From the NCBI GenBank assembly GCA_018660685.1, contig JABJJW010000028.1, forward strand, positions 35,184 through 99,183: a stretch of 64,000 nt of DNA, given 5' to 3'. The stretch's first letter is position 1, and each line of letters starts with the position of its first letter. Source of the stretch: Flavobacteriales bacterium (GTDB lineage Bacteria > Bacteroidota > Bacteroidia > Flavobacteriales_G > Salibacteraceae). A model generated the notes under the pieces. It saw only the letters and a list, made by a program, of their open reading frames with translations, had not been told where the DNA came from and searched no databases. Both the position numbers and the translations under genes were made by a program. This document shows positions 9,952-18,191 of this stretch, piece after piece.

Positions 9952-10387
9952 TCAAATAATCAGAATACCCTTTTGCCCTAAAACCGGTACGTCAACAAGG
10001 TTATTTTCAAGTAAGGTATCCGGGAGAAAAATAAACTTCTTATCGAATATCTGCTCCTCGAAATAATAACTCACCCAATACTGGTTATTCAAACCTTGAA
10101 GCTCCTTAGGTATAAGTTCAATTTGGAGGCTTGAATTCGAGTCTACCTTCTCAAAGAAATGCCTCAACTCGGATGTTTTCACATCATGGTCTTTTTGAAT
10201 GCCTCAACTCGGATGTTTTCACATCATGGTCTTTTTGCCTGCCATATCCTCTTGTTGATACAAGAATGTTCAGGAGTGGCGCTTCATGCAGGTTGAGAAG
10301 GTGCACTTTCCAAATGTTGCCCCTCTCACTCGGAACTGCACAAATTCCAACGTTTTCTACTTTAGGAAATTCAATATCCTTCTTCAT
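9952..10387 (-). pseudogene. Small conserved Bacteroidota protein, frameshifted by a 40-bp tandem duplication
   Basis: Two overlapping-sense ORFs (10184-10387 and 9952-10182) are halves of one gene. The first ends …DVKTSELRHSKRP and the second starts MKTSELRHFFEKVDS, and the shared stretch is encoded by an exact 40-bp direct repeat. Removing one copy leaves 396 bp, exactly 132 codons including the stop, and gives a continuous 131-aa protein (MKKDIEFPKVENVGICAVP…LPVLGQKGILII-like). It resembles a small Bacteroidota family often placed next to exonuclease genes and sometimes mislabelled as a phenylalanyl-tRNA synthetase subunit. I know no function. Its ATG overlaps the serine hydrolase stop by 4 bp. 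Confidence 0.75.
10158..10237. repeat. Perfect 40-bp tandem duplication
   Basis: The unit AATGCCTCAACTCGGATGTT… occurs at 10158-10197 and again, identically, at 10198-10237. Because 40 is not a multiple of three, it shifts the frame of the minus-strand gene that contains it. Confidence 0.95.
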
Positions 10388-11583
10388 TCGCCAATCATTC
10401 TCAATCCCATGTCAAGAAAATGGTAGACATCCTCTGGGTGAATACGGTCTTCTACATAGTGCCGCTTCCTGCCAAGTCGAGTAATTACAAGTTCCTTTTC
10501 GGGAACAACGAGGACGTACTGCCCTTTAATTCCTCGCATATAAAAGAAGTTTAACCCGCGGTGCTCACCTACCCACCATTGATAACCATATGTCTTGTTT
10601 TTGTCTCCGTCCTCAGTAACTAAATCAGCTGCTCGAATGGAATTTGAAACGAATGATGAATCAACTATTTGTTGACCGTCCCAGTTTCCTTGATTGAGAT
10701 ACAGTTGTCCTAATCTGGTGAAATCTCGCGCCGTTGAATAAAAACAGCAAGAAGCTTTTTCCATTCCATCTCCCTGATCCAGTGCCCAGAATGCCGCCCG
10801 TTCGGCTCCAATTGGATTCCACAAATGCTTGTAGGCATAATTCGAAATCGACGTACGAGTGGCTGCGCCAAGAACCATTGCAAGCAATTGAGATGAACCG
10901 CCTTGGTACCTAAAAACCTTTCCAGATTCGGTAGAAGGCTCATAAGCCTCCATTAATTTTTCCAGGTTATCTCCATAGTAGGCTCGGGCCGGGAAGGCAA
11001 ATGGGTTCAGATAATCTTCGTCAAAGTTGAATCCAGAACTCATCGTCATCAGGTGCTCAAGAGTAACTTCCTTTCCCAATTCGGTTTCATATTGAGGCAA
11101 ATAGTAGTAGAGCGGAGTATCCAAACTTTCAATTTCACCTCGCTTCAAAGCAATCCCGATGAGCATCGAAACGATACTCTTCGACATGGAAAATGAATTA
11201 CTCACATCATTTTCGGTGAACTCCTGCCAATAACGCTGATAAACTATGCTCTCCTTATGAGCCACAATGAACGAGACACTCTGATATTCGGCGTGATAAT
11301 CTTCTTCTTCATTTGTTAAGGAATAACCCTCCGACACGAATTTCCACGGCTGAGAATTGTCAGCTACGATTTCAGCGACCGGTGTAATGTGCGAATCCTG
11401 AATCTCTGGGCCTAGCCTTCCTTCAAATATGGTATGGGCGAGTGTATTATAGATATAATCATGGTCAGTAATTACTACGACCATGTGAATCAGCAAAAGC
11501 CAGAATGCAATCTTGCCCAATCTCTGCCATATGCTTTTCTTTTTTTCCAATCTGCCTAGCCAGCAAGTTCGCCTTTCATCCAA
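10384..11583 (-). CDS. Membrane-anchored serine hydrolase (class C beta-lactamase/penicillin-binding fold)
   Basis: A 399-aa protein: short cytoplasmic N-terminus, one transmembrane anchor (about residues 25-43, IAFWLLLIHMVVVI), then a beta-lactamase-related domain. The nucleophile motif SxxK is SMSK in SNSFSMSKSIVSMLIG, followed by the family pattern TLEHLMTMSSGFNFDED and YQGGSSQLLAMVL. The C-terminal HxG-type motif is replaced by RGIKGQ. The active site should face the periplasm. The substrate is unknown; this family includes esterases and peptidases, and resistance activity should not be assumed. The start overlaps the end of the sugar isomerase by 28 bp. Confidence 0.85.
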   Translation of the reverse strand: MDERRTCWLGRLEKKKSIWQRLGKIAFWLLLIHMVVVITDHDYIYNTLAHTIFEGRLGPEIQDSHITPVAEIVADNSQPWKFVSEGYSLTNEEEDYHAEYQSVSFIVAHKESIVYQRYWQEFTENDVSNSFSMSKSIVSMLIGIALKRGEIESLDTPLYYYLPQYETELGKEVTLEHLMTMSSGFNFDEDYLNPFAFPARAYYGDNLEKLMEAYEPSTESGKVFRYQGGSSQLLAMVLGAATRTSISNYAYKHLWNPIGAERAAFWALDQGDGMEKASCCFYSTARDFTRLGQLYLNQGNWDGQQIVDSSFVSNSIRAADLVTEDGDKNKTYGYQWWVGEHRGLNFFYMRGIKGQYVLVVPEKELVITRLGRKRHYVEDRIHPEDVYHFLDMGLRMIGE

Positions 11584-12545
11584 TCTATAACATCAACCTC
11601 TATCGCATCTGCTCCAGTGATATCGGCCATATGAACAGTCATCCAATCACCAAGGTGAATAAGATACAGCGCTTGTTCGATCATTGAGTCACCTTCAGCC
11701 TTGCAGTGGTGAATGTGAGGAGTGTACTTTACGTAAACAGATTCTGTCAATTCCATTCTTCTCACCACACGATCATGATCAAAATTGCTCGTCAGGAAGA
11801 CAACAGCTAAATCGTGGTTCTCGTTTCTCCAACCTACGAGCTCATTATGATTCATCTCGGGGTAGACATTGGTCCACGCCAACTTCTTGCTATTCTCATT
11901 AATTTGTTGCTGCCACCGAACTGCAACACCTTCCAACCATCCAGAGCTATATATCACCGGTGTTTTAGCGCTCATACTCTCTGCGAGTTGACGAGCAGTC
12001 GTTGAGATCTGATCATCGTGTTCATCCAAATATTTTATGGCATTTCTAACCTCTTCTTCCCAATCCTCACTCGTCAATTCTAGAACGCTAGCCAATTTGA
12101 ATAATTGAATTAGAGAATAAGCTAATGCTGCTCGAGGTGGGATGCCACCCGGTAATTCAATGATGGGCCAATTTCGATCCGCAGCAGCAGCAGCCAATGC
12201 ACCACCTGATGAAATACACGCTATGTGCGCCTGCCTGATGACCGCTTCGTTTAATGCCTCGAGAGTTTCTTCCGTGTTTCCGGAGTAGGAACAGGCGATG
12301 ACGAGCGTGTTCTCCCCCACAAATCCTGGGATCGAATAATCCTTTGAAGAGACAATCGGGACAGAACAATGATCATCAATCAGATTTGAAAGGATTGTAC
12401 CTCCTATACCAGATCCACCAAGTCCACAAATAAGAATATTATCAAAATCAGGAATGTTCTTCCACTCAAATTCACTCGCAATATCCAGGGATGCATTTAG
12501 CTGATCTGTGAATTCAGCAACATACTCTTTCATCTTCTTGTACAT
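11556..12545 (-). CDS. Bifunctional phosphoglucose/phosphomannose isomerase
   Basis: A 329-aa double-SIS protein with GLGGSGIGGTI, the phosphate-binding SYSGNTEETL, PGGIPPRAALAYS and the NHNELVGW segment that carries the catalytic His/Glu region of the bifunctional PGI/PMI family. It interconverts glucose-6-P, fructose-6-P and mannose-6-P. A perfect -7 element (TATATTTG) lies just upstream. It is the first gene of a four-gene minus-strand operon with overlapping junctions. Confidence 0.9.
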   Translation of the reverse strand: MYKKMKEYVAEFTDQLNASLDIASEFEWKNIPDFDNILICGLGGSGIGGTILSNLIDDHCSVPIVSSKDYSIPGFVGENTLVIACSYSGNTEETLEALNEAVIRQAHIACISSGGALAAAAADRNWPIIELPGGIPPRAALAYSLIQLFKLASVLELTSEDWEEEVRNAIKYLDEHDDQISTTARQLAESMSAKTPVIYSSGWLEGVAVRWQQQINENSKKLAWTNVYPEMNHNELVGWRNENHDLAVVFLTSNFDHDRVVRRMELTESVYVKYTPHIHHCKAEGDSMIEQALYLIHLGDWMTVHMADITGADAIEVDVIDWMKGELAG

Positions 12546-12550
12546 AGGGG

Positions 12551-12558
12551 CAAATATA
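12551..12558 (-). promoter_or_regulatory. -7 promoter element TATATTTG before the PGI/PMI operon
   Basis: Exact TAnnTTTG match on the minus strand, followed by CCCCT and then the ATG at 12545. Only five bases separate element and start codon. Confidence 0.6.
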
Positions 12559-12600
12559 GTCCCGTCAGACAGGCGTAACTATAGACAAAGTAAGATTGAC

Positions 12601-12882
12601 TTATTGAGCTTTTCTGAGTGGGTAGTATAACTCAGAACGGAATCTGATCATTTCTCTCAGGAGATTAAAAACTTCTAAGCTGTTGGAATAATTACCCGTA
12701 GCTGCTGATTCCAAATCGCCACATTTTCGAGAAATGTCGATTGCTCCAACCTTAGCGTAAAGCGGCCTCATTCTTCTGCACAGATCAACTATCGCCCGGT
12801 CATCGCTTAATTGCACAGCGCGCTTAAGCTGAAACTCGAGTTCCGGTATCTCATCAAGAAATGTCTCTAATGTGAGGGTCAT
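12601..12882 (-). CDS. HPt-like domain protein lacking the phospho-accepting histidine
   Basis: A 93-aa single-domain protein. The pattern FLDEIPELEFQLKRAV…AIVDLCRRMRPLYAKVGAIDISRKCGDLESAATGN follows HPt four-helix proteins closely; the usual helix reads A-H-x-(M/L)-K-P/G-S-x-x-x-(V/L)-G. Here the His position is Arg (CRRMRP in place of xHKMKP), so the protein should not carry a phosphoryl group. It may be a pseudo-HPt that binds a receiver domain without transfer. No two-component partner is adjacent. It reads toward the PGI/PMI gene, and no promoter match stands out. Confidence 0.65.
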   Translation of the reverse strand: MTLTLETFLDEIPELEFQLKRAVQLSDDRAIVDLCRRMRPLYAKVGAIDISRKCGDLESAATGNYSNSLEVFNLLREMIRFRSELYYPLRKAQ

Positions 12883-13043
12883 GCTGTTTCGTTAAATATC
12901 CCCAACTCAAAAGAATTGAAAACACATTAATATCCTACGGTTTTCGGCAGAAATAGTTCCATTTTAAGCACAATTCAACTAGATGCATCAATTCAGCCGA
13001 ACATTTCGATATTTGGACAGTCGTCAAACAAAAAGGAGATTTA

Positions 13044-13670
13044 ATGAATGTAGAAGAAGTTTTTAGCAATAACGCAACGTGGGTAAACGCACAATTAGGA
13101 AGAGACCCAGAATATTTTAATTCACTTAGTAAAGGTCAGGCACCTGATTTTCTTTACATCGGCTGTTCAGACAGTAGAGTGCCGGCAGAAACAATCATGG
13201 GTGCCGTCCCGGGTGAGGTTTTCGTGCACAGAAATGTCGCGAACATGGTCAACAACCTTGATTTAAGTGCGATGTCTGTTGTGAATTACGCGGTAGTTCA
13301 TCTCAAAGTCAAGCACGCCGTTGTATGTGGACATTATTATTGCGGAGGAGTTCAGGCAGCTATGGGCTCATCCGATCTCGGAATTATTAATCCATATCTC
13401 AAGAGCATAAGAGACGTGATGAGAATTCATAAGGACGAGCTTGATGCTATCGCCGATGACGATGCAAGGTATCGACGGTTGATTGAGCTGAATGTTCAGG
13501 AGCAGTGTATCAATCTAACTAAGAATCCTGAGGTTCAGCAAGCGTTGAAAGCTGGGTCGCTACAAATTCACGGCTGGGTTTTTGACATTGGCACAGGGAA
13601 ACTCATTGATCTTGGAGTAGACGTGAGCGCGTTGCAATCAGGCTATTCGGATACGTTCAGAATTGATTGA
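13044..13670 (+). CDS. Beta-class carbonic anhydrase
   Basis: A 208-aa beta-carbonic anhydrase. The zinc site is intact: Cys and the Asp-Arg dyad in [10 protein letters not shown], and His and Cys in [10 protein letters not shown]. The cytosolic enzyme interconverts CO2 and bicarbonate for carboxylases and pH balance. An AGGAG at 13034-13038, five bases before the ATG, is a strong Shine-Dalgarno site that is rare in this window. lysS follows with its own promoter-like element inside the 3' end region. Confidence 0.93.
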   Translation: MNVEEVFSNNATWVNAQLGRDPEYFNSLSKGQAPDFLYIGCSDSRVPAETIMGAVPGEVFVHRNVANMVNNLDLSAMSVVNYAVVHLKVKHAVVCGHYYCGGVQAAMGSSDLGIINPYLKSIRDVMRIHKDELDAIADDDARYRRLIELNVQEQCINLTKNPEVQQALKAGSLQIHGWVFDIGTGKLIDLGVDVSALQSGYSDTFRID

Positions 13671-13702
13671 TTCTCTGCATCTTTGCCGCCCAATTTGCGG
13701 CG

Positions 13703-15211
13703 ATGTCACAACAATTGAATGATCAGGAAAGAGAGCGACGGGAGAGTCTAACCCAGTTGCGAGAATTAGGTATTGACCCTTTTCCGGCAGCATTATATCC
13801 GGTTAACAATACCAGCGTTGAAATCAAAGCCAGCTTCAAGGATGAAGAGCCGATGGAAGACATCTGCATCGCTGGCAGATTGATGAGCCGCCGAATTATG
13901 GGCAAGGCCTCTTTTGCCGAAGTCATGGATCATGCCGGTCGAATTCAGCTTTACTTCAATCGAGATGAAATCTGCACTGGCGAAGACAAGTCCATGTACA
14001 ATATCGTATTCAAGAAGTCTCTTGATATCGGTGACTTTATAGGAGTTAAAGGTCATGTCTTCCGCACCAAAGTGGGAGAAGTCTCGGTGCATGTAAAAGA
14101 GTTTACGGTCCTATCAAAAGCACTGCGTCCATTGCCCGTTGTCAAAACTGACGCAGACGGAAATGTTCACGATGGCTTTGCTGACAAAGAACAACGCTAC
14201 CGTATGCGTTATGTGGACCTCGTGGTAAATCCCGAGGTAAAAGAAACGTTCCTAAAACGAACCAAAATCATCAACTCACTGCGTGAGTTTTTCAATTCAA
14301 GGGGCTACCTAGAAGTTGAAACTCCAATCCTCCAGCCAATTTCTGGAGGAGCAGCGGCCAGGCCATTCATCACCCATCACAATTCGCTGGACGTAGATAT
14401 GTACTTGCGTATTGCGAACGAATTGTATTTGAAAAGGCTGATCGTTGGTGGCTTCGAAGGTGTCTATGAGTTTGCCAGAAACTTCCGAAACGAAGGCATG
14501 GATCGAACGCACAATCCAGAATTCACCATCATGGAAATCTACGTGGCCTACAAGGACTACAACTGGATGATGGACTTCACTGAGGAGATGATTGAGAAAG
14601 CTGCCATGGACCTAAATGGAACCCCAGAGACACCGGTTGGAGAAAATCTGATCAATTTCCAGAGACCGTTTCGTCGAGTTACATTTTTAGGTGCCATCGA
14701 AAAATTCTCAGGAGTGGATGTTTCAGAAATGGACGAGTCTCAACTTCGCGCATTCTCTAAAGAACGAAACATCGCGGTGGATGAGACGATGGGAAAAGGA
14801 AAACTCCTCGATGAGATATTCGGCGAGTTGTGCGAGCCGAAGCTGATCCAACCAACTTTTGTCAAGGATTATCCAGTTGAGATGAGCCCTCTTTGCAAAA
14901 AGCATAGAGAGAACCCAGAATTGACTGAGCGCTTCGAGCTGATGGTGAATGGAAAAGAAGTTGCAAATGCTTATTCTGAGTTGAACGACCCTATAGATCA
15001 GTTAGAACGATTTGAAGATCAACTCAAGTTAAGTGAGAAGGGCGATGATGAAGCCATGTTTATTGATCATGACTTCATTCGAGCACTGGAATACGGAATG
15101 CCCCCTACTTCGGGCATGGGAATCGGGATTGATCGATTGGTAATGCTACTTACGAATCAAGCTTCTATCCAAGATGTCTTGTTCTTTCCTCAAATGCGAC
15201 CAGAGCAATAG
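13703..15211 (+). CDS. lysS: Lysyl-tRNA synthetase (class II)
   Basis: A 502-aa protein with an N-terminal OB-fold tRNA-binding domain ([22 protein letters not shown]) and a class II catalytic core: motif 2 [24 protein letters not shown] and motif 3 [13 protein letters not shown]. It charges tRNA-Lys. I chose the ATG at 13703 ([13 protein letters not shown]) over the track start at 13667 because the extra residues are read from a promoter-like CATCTTTGCCGCC (13678-13685). The stop TAG is followed directly by a truncated cell-surface gene, with no spacer. Confidence 0.95.
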   Translation: MSQQLNDQERERRESLTQLRELGIDPFPAALYPVNNTSVEIKASFKDEEPMEDICIAGRLMSRRIMGKASFAEVMDHAGRIQLYFNRDEICTGEDKSMYNIVFKKSLDIGDFIGVKGHVFRTKVGEVSVHVKEFTVLSKALRPLPVVKTDADGNVHDGFADKEQRYRMRYVDLVVNPEVKETFLKRTKIINSLREFFNSRGYLEVETPILQPISGGAAARPFITHHNSLDVDMYLRIANELYLKRLIVGGFEGVYEFARNFRNEGMDRTHNPEFTIMEIYVAYKDYNWMMDFTEEMIEKAAMDLNGTPETPVGENLINFQRPFRRVTFLGAIEKFSGVDVSEMDESQLRAFSKERNIAVDETMGKGKLLDEIFGELCEPKLIQPTFVKDYPVEMSPLCKKHRENPELTERFELMVNGKEVANAYSELNDPIDQLERFEDQLKLSEKGDDEAMFIDHDFIRALEYGMPPTSGMGIGIDRLVMLLTNQASIQDVLFFPQMRPEQ

Positions 15212-15930
15212 CGGAGGGAGCATTCACGAACCCCACTTTCATTGGTCTTCAAACCGAGTATTGTTCCAATGAAAACTCCGTTCTGCTCCAAGGTAATCCG
15301 GCCGGTGGGGTCTTCAGCGGAAGCGGGGTCGTGGGCAACATGTTCAATCCTTCCGCGATTGGTCCTGGTACATATGAGCTGACATACTGGGTAGAAAATG
15401 AATTTGGATGCGATGCGACTACGGAAGTCGATGTGGTTGTCGTTGAACTGAATGTAGCCGATGCTGACTATTCATGGGAAGCCTTTGGAACACTAGTAGA
15501 GTTTGAAAACTTATCCATCAACGGGGAAGAGTATTCTTGGAATTTTGGAGATGGCGATACGTCCACGCAGTTCCAACCTGTTCACACCTATGCTGGTCCG
15601 GGCCTCTATTTAACCCAGCTGGTTATTTTCGGAAATTGTGGAGAAATAGATACCGCCTTGAGTCTTGTATCCATATTTCCACAAGGCGTAGCATCTTCAT
15701 GGTTGCTCGAATCACAACCATTTCCTAACCCCGCAAATTCACTTTTACGAATTGAGGATGTTCACTCAGGGTATGAACTATTCGACGCAAAAGGCAAACG
15801 TTCATTGATCTTCTCACGAAGAAATGGCCGATACCAGGAATTCAACACCAGCCACCTGTCAAATGGAATTTATTATTTGAAACAAATCAGCAAGTCAAAT
15901 AAGTGTTTCAAGGTTGAAATTATTCACTAA
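15212..15930 (+). pseudogene. 5'-truncated PKD-domain surface protein with T9SS sorting domain
   Basis: The frame is open straight from the lysS stop: [51 protein letters not shown]…, an Ig-like repeat unit of large Bacteroidota adhesins. It then has a PKD domain (YSWNFGDGDTSTQFQPVHTYAGPGLY) and a T9SS type A sorting domain (FPNPANSLLRIE…LSNGIYYLKQI). There is no plausible start and no signal peptide: the first ATG, at 15331, lies inside the first repeat. It is the C-terminal end of a larger secreted protein whose 5' part is missing. Confidence 0.75.
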
Positions 15931-17147
15931 TTCTCTCTTGCTTTAGCAATCGTCTCTCTCGAAGGTTCTTTGGGAATTACAACGTCGAAAGGCACTTGAC
16001 ATATAGCTTGCACACGTTCGTTGATGGTGAACTTAGAAAAGCTGAACCCCAAATAGTAAATCAGAAATCCGTATGAGTACAACTCACTCATTAAGAACTG
16101 GTAGGCCACATCTCGCCCACTGTGAATTCCAACAAGAACTCCGGATGACATAAGGATTATGGTAAGCCACAGAATCAAGTAATAACGCAATTTGTCATTA
16201 TCAATCTCAACTCGACTATCATGAAAATAGGAGGATCGAATTGCCTTGTTCTTCATCGTAAACCAGAAATGAACGGAGGCGAGGTAAAAAATAAAACTCA
16301 GTTCATACACCTGCTGGGCTGTTGGGTTAATGAGCCAGAAATCATAAAACCCGTGCATAGCTGAGGCAAGTATGAATCCTCCAAACAAATAGTACAGCTT
16401 CCGTGACTTTTTGAATGTGGACAACATGATCGAGTATCCTATGACCGAACTGAATGTCATATGCGCTACGCCCGCCATAAGACTACGTCCATTGATTGCC
16501 TCAAAATCTGATCGATTAATGTAGAGTACATTCTCTATGAAGGCAAATCCCAGGGCAGAGACACTTGCATATAAAATGAAATCGAATGGTTCATTGACCA
16601 CTTTTCGAAACCGCATGATAATCAATAGCGGAATTAGTTTTACAAACTCTTCTACCATTCCGATGCCAATAAAACAGTAAAAGAAGTCATTGATAAAAGC
16701 CCCAGTCATAACGAATCCTGCCTCATTGAGGAACCCAGAAATTGGAAATACCAAGAACGTTGTGAGACACCCCAGAATGAAGACGATCAAGATATTTACC
16801 CAGCGCTCACGCTCATAAATATCTAGACTGCGAACATAGTACGCCCAAATCGCACTGATAGAAAAGGACATCGCAATTGACGCCCATAACTGAAAATCCG
16901 ACAACGCATTGTTAGTTGTAAATAATGAAGTATTGGGCAGGAAAAACTTGATAGCAGATAATCCTAAAATGACCATCGCGGAGACGGATAGAATGTACTT
17001 GTGTTTCTCAAATTTCCAGAATTCGGGCTTGTCAACTTCCGTTGTAAATTGGACAAACTTGAATTGAAAGAACTTGAAGAGTAAATAACCCCCAATCAGG
17101 TTGAAAATGATGAAGATTAAGTTTCCCATTGGATCAATATTCAACAT
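15927..17147 (-). CDS. PrsW-family intramembrane metalloprotease
   Basis: A 406-aa protein with about ten transmembrane segments. PrsW/CAAX-protease-like motifs are present in order: MVEEFVKLIPL (EExxK), ALGFAFIENVLY (FxxxEN), GVAHMTFSSVIGY (HxxxS) and MHGFYDFW (HGxYD), which supply the Glu and His metal ligands. Family members cut anti-sigma factors in the membrane; the substrate here is unknown, and no anti-sigma gene is adjacent. It is divergent from gpsA and overlaps the truncated PKD gene by 4 bp at its end. Confidence 0.85.
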   Translation of the reverse strand: MLNIDPMGNLIFIIFNLIGGYLLFKFFQFKFVQFTTEVDKPEFWKFEKHKYILSVSAMVILGLSAIKFFLPNTSLFTTNNALSDFQLWASIAMSFSISAIWAYYVRSLDIYERERWVNILIVFILGCLTTFLVFPISGFLNEAGFVMTGAFINDFFYCFIGIGMVEEFVKLIPLLIIMRFRKVVNEPFDFILYASVSALGFAFIENVLYINRSDFEAINGRSLMAGVAHMTFSSVIGYSIMLSTFKKSRKLYYLFGGFILASAMHGFYDFWLINPTAQQVYELSFIFYLASVHFWFTMKNKAIRSSYFHDSRVEIDNDKLRYYLILWLTIILMSSGVLVGIHSGRDVAYQFLMSELYSYGFLIYYLGFSFSKFTINERVQAICQVPFDVVIPKEPSRETIAKAREN

Positions 17148-17185
17148 TTTTTTGTTGGTGCGGCAAGAGCCCTAACTGGGAGTGC

Positions 17186-17193
17186 TAATTTTG
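17186..17193 (+). promoter_or_regulatory. -7 promoter element TAATTTTG before gpsA
   Basis: Exact TAnnTTTG match five bases upstream of the gpsA ATG (17199), again implying a leaderless transcript. Confidence 0.55.
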
Positions 17194-17198
17194 AAGAG

Positions 17199-18191
17199 AT
17201 GAAACCAACGTACGCAGTAATTGGAGGAGGTAGCTGGGCAACTGCCATTGTGAAGATGCTGAGCAACAATTCTACCAAGGTTAATTGGTGGCTGCGCCAC
17301 GAAACCAGCGTTGAGCATGTGCGGAAGTACAGACACAATGATCGTTATCTCCAATCCGTAGAATTTGACCTAGATCGGGTTCACCCCAATTCAGACTTGA
17401 AGCAAGTCATTGAGACGAGTGACGTTCTTGTCATCGCCATCCCTTCTGCATTCGTATTCGAAACCTTTGATGGTTTTAGAGTAGATGGCATTGAGAATAA
17501 AATTCTATTCAGCGCCATAAAAGGAATTGTCCCTGAATACCATTCGATTCCGGCCAGATTCTTTCATAAAGAGTTTGGAATTCCCTACGATCGAATTGGA
17601 ATAATTGCAGGGCCCTGTCATGCAGAAGAAATAGCACTGGAGAGACTCAGCTTTCTTACGCTCGCCTGTCCAGATCAGGATATTGCTCAAAACATGGCAA
17701 ACGACCTCGCTTGCCGATATGTGAAAACCTCAACATCCGAGGACATCTTCGGAACTGAGATTAGCGCAGTCATGAAAAATGTAATGGCAATTGCCGGTGG
17801 AATATGTCATGGGCTTGGTTATGGAGATAATTTTCAGGCCGTTTTGATAAGCAATGCCATTCGAGAAATTGAGTCATTTGTTGATCAGGTCAATCCTGCG
17901 CATCGAGATGTCAAGTCTTCTGCATATCTCGGAGACCTCTTGGTCACAGCTTATTCTCAATTTAGCCGAAATCGAACCTTTGGAATGATGATCGGCAAAG
18001 GATACAGCGTTAAGGCAGCTCAACTCGAAATGAGTATGATAGCAGAAGGCTACTACGCGGTAAAATCAATCGTGAAGATGAACGAACGATTCAAGGCGGA
18101 CCTTCCAATTACGCAAGCTGTTTACCATATTCTCTATGAGAAAATCAGCCCGATCATCGAAATGAATATCCTCAAGGATGAACTTAGCTAA
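17199..18191 (+). CDS. gpsA: Glycerol-3-phosphate dehydrogenase [NAD(P)+]
   Basis: A 330-aa protein with an N-terminal Rossmann motif (YAVIGGGSWATAI), IAIPSAFV and SAIKGI in the cofactor domain, and the catalytic region EISAVMKNVMAIAGGICHGLGYGDNF followed by SAYLGDLLVTAYSQFSRNRTFG. It reduces dihydroxyacetone phosphate to sn-glycerol-3-phosphate for phospholipid synthesis. The 3' end overlaps the convergent sensor kinase by 8 bp. Confidence 0.94.
   Translation: MKPTYAVIGGGSWATAIVKMLSNNSTKVNWWLRHETSVEHVRKYRHNDRYLQSVEFDLDRVHPNSDLKQVIETSDVLVIAIPSAFVFETFDGFRVDGIENKILFSAIKGIVPEYHSIPARFFHKEFGIPYDRIGIIAGPCHAEEIALERLSFLTLACPDQDIAQNMANDLACRYVKTSTSEDIFGTEISAVMKNVMAIAGGICHGLGYGDNFQAVLISNAIREIESFVDQVNPAHRDVKSSAYLGDLLVTAYSQFSRNRTFGMMIGKGYSVKAAQLEMSMIAEGYYAVKSIVKMNERFKADLPITQAVYHILYEKISPIIEMNILKDELS

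Noticed and set aside
10384-11583. Beta-lactamase resistance gene
   Set aside because: The SxxK motif is shared by many serine hydrolases. The C-terminal motif differs from class C enzymes and the protein is membrane anchored.
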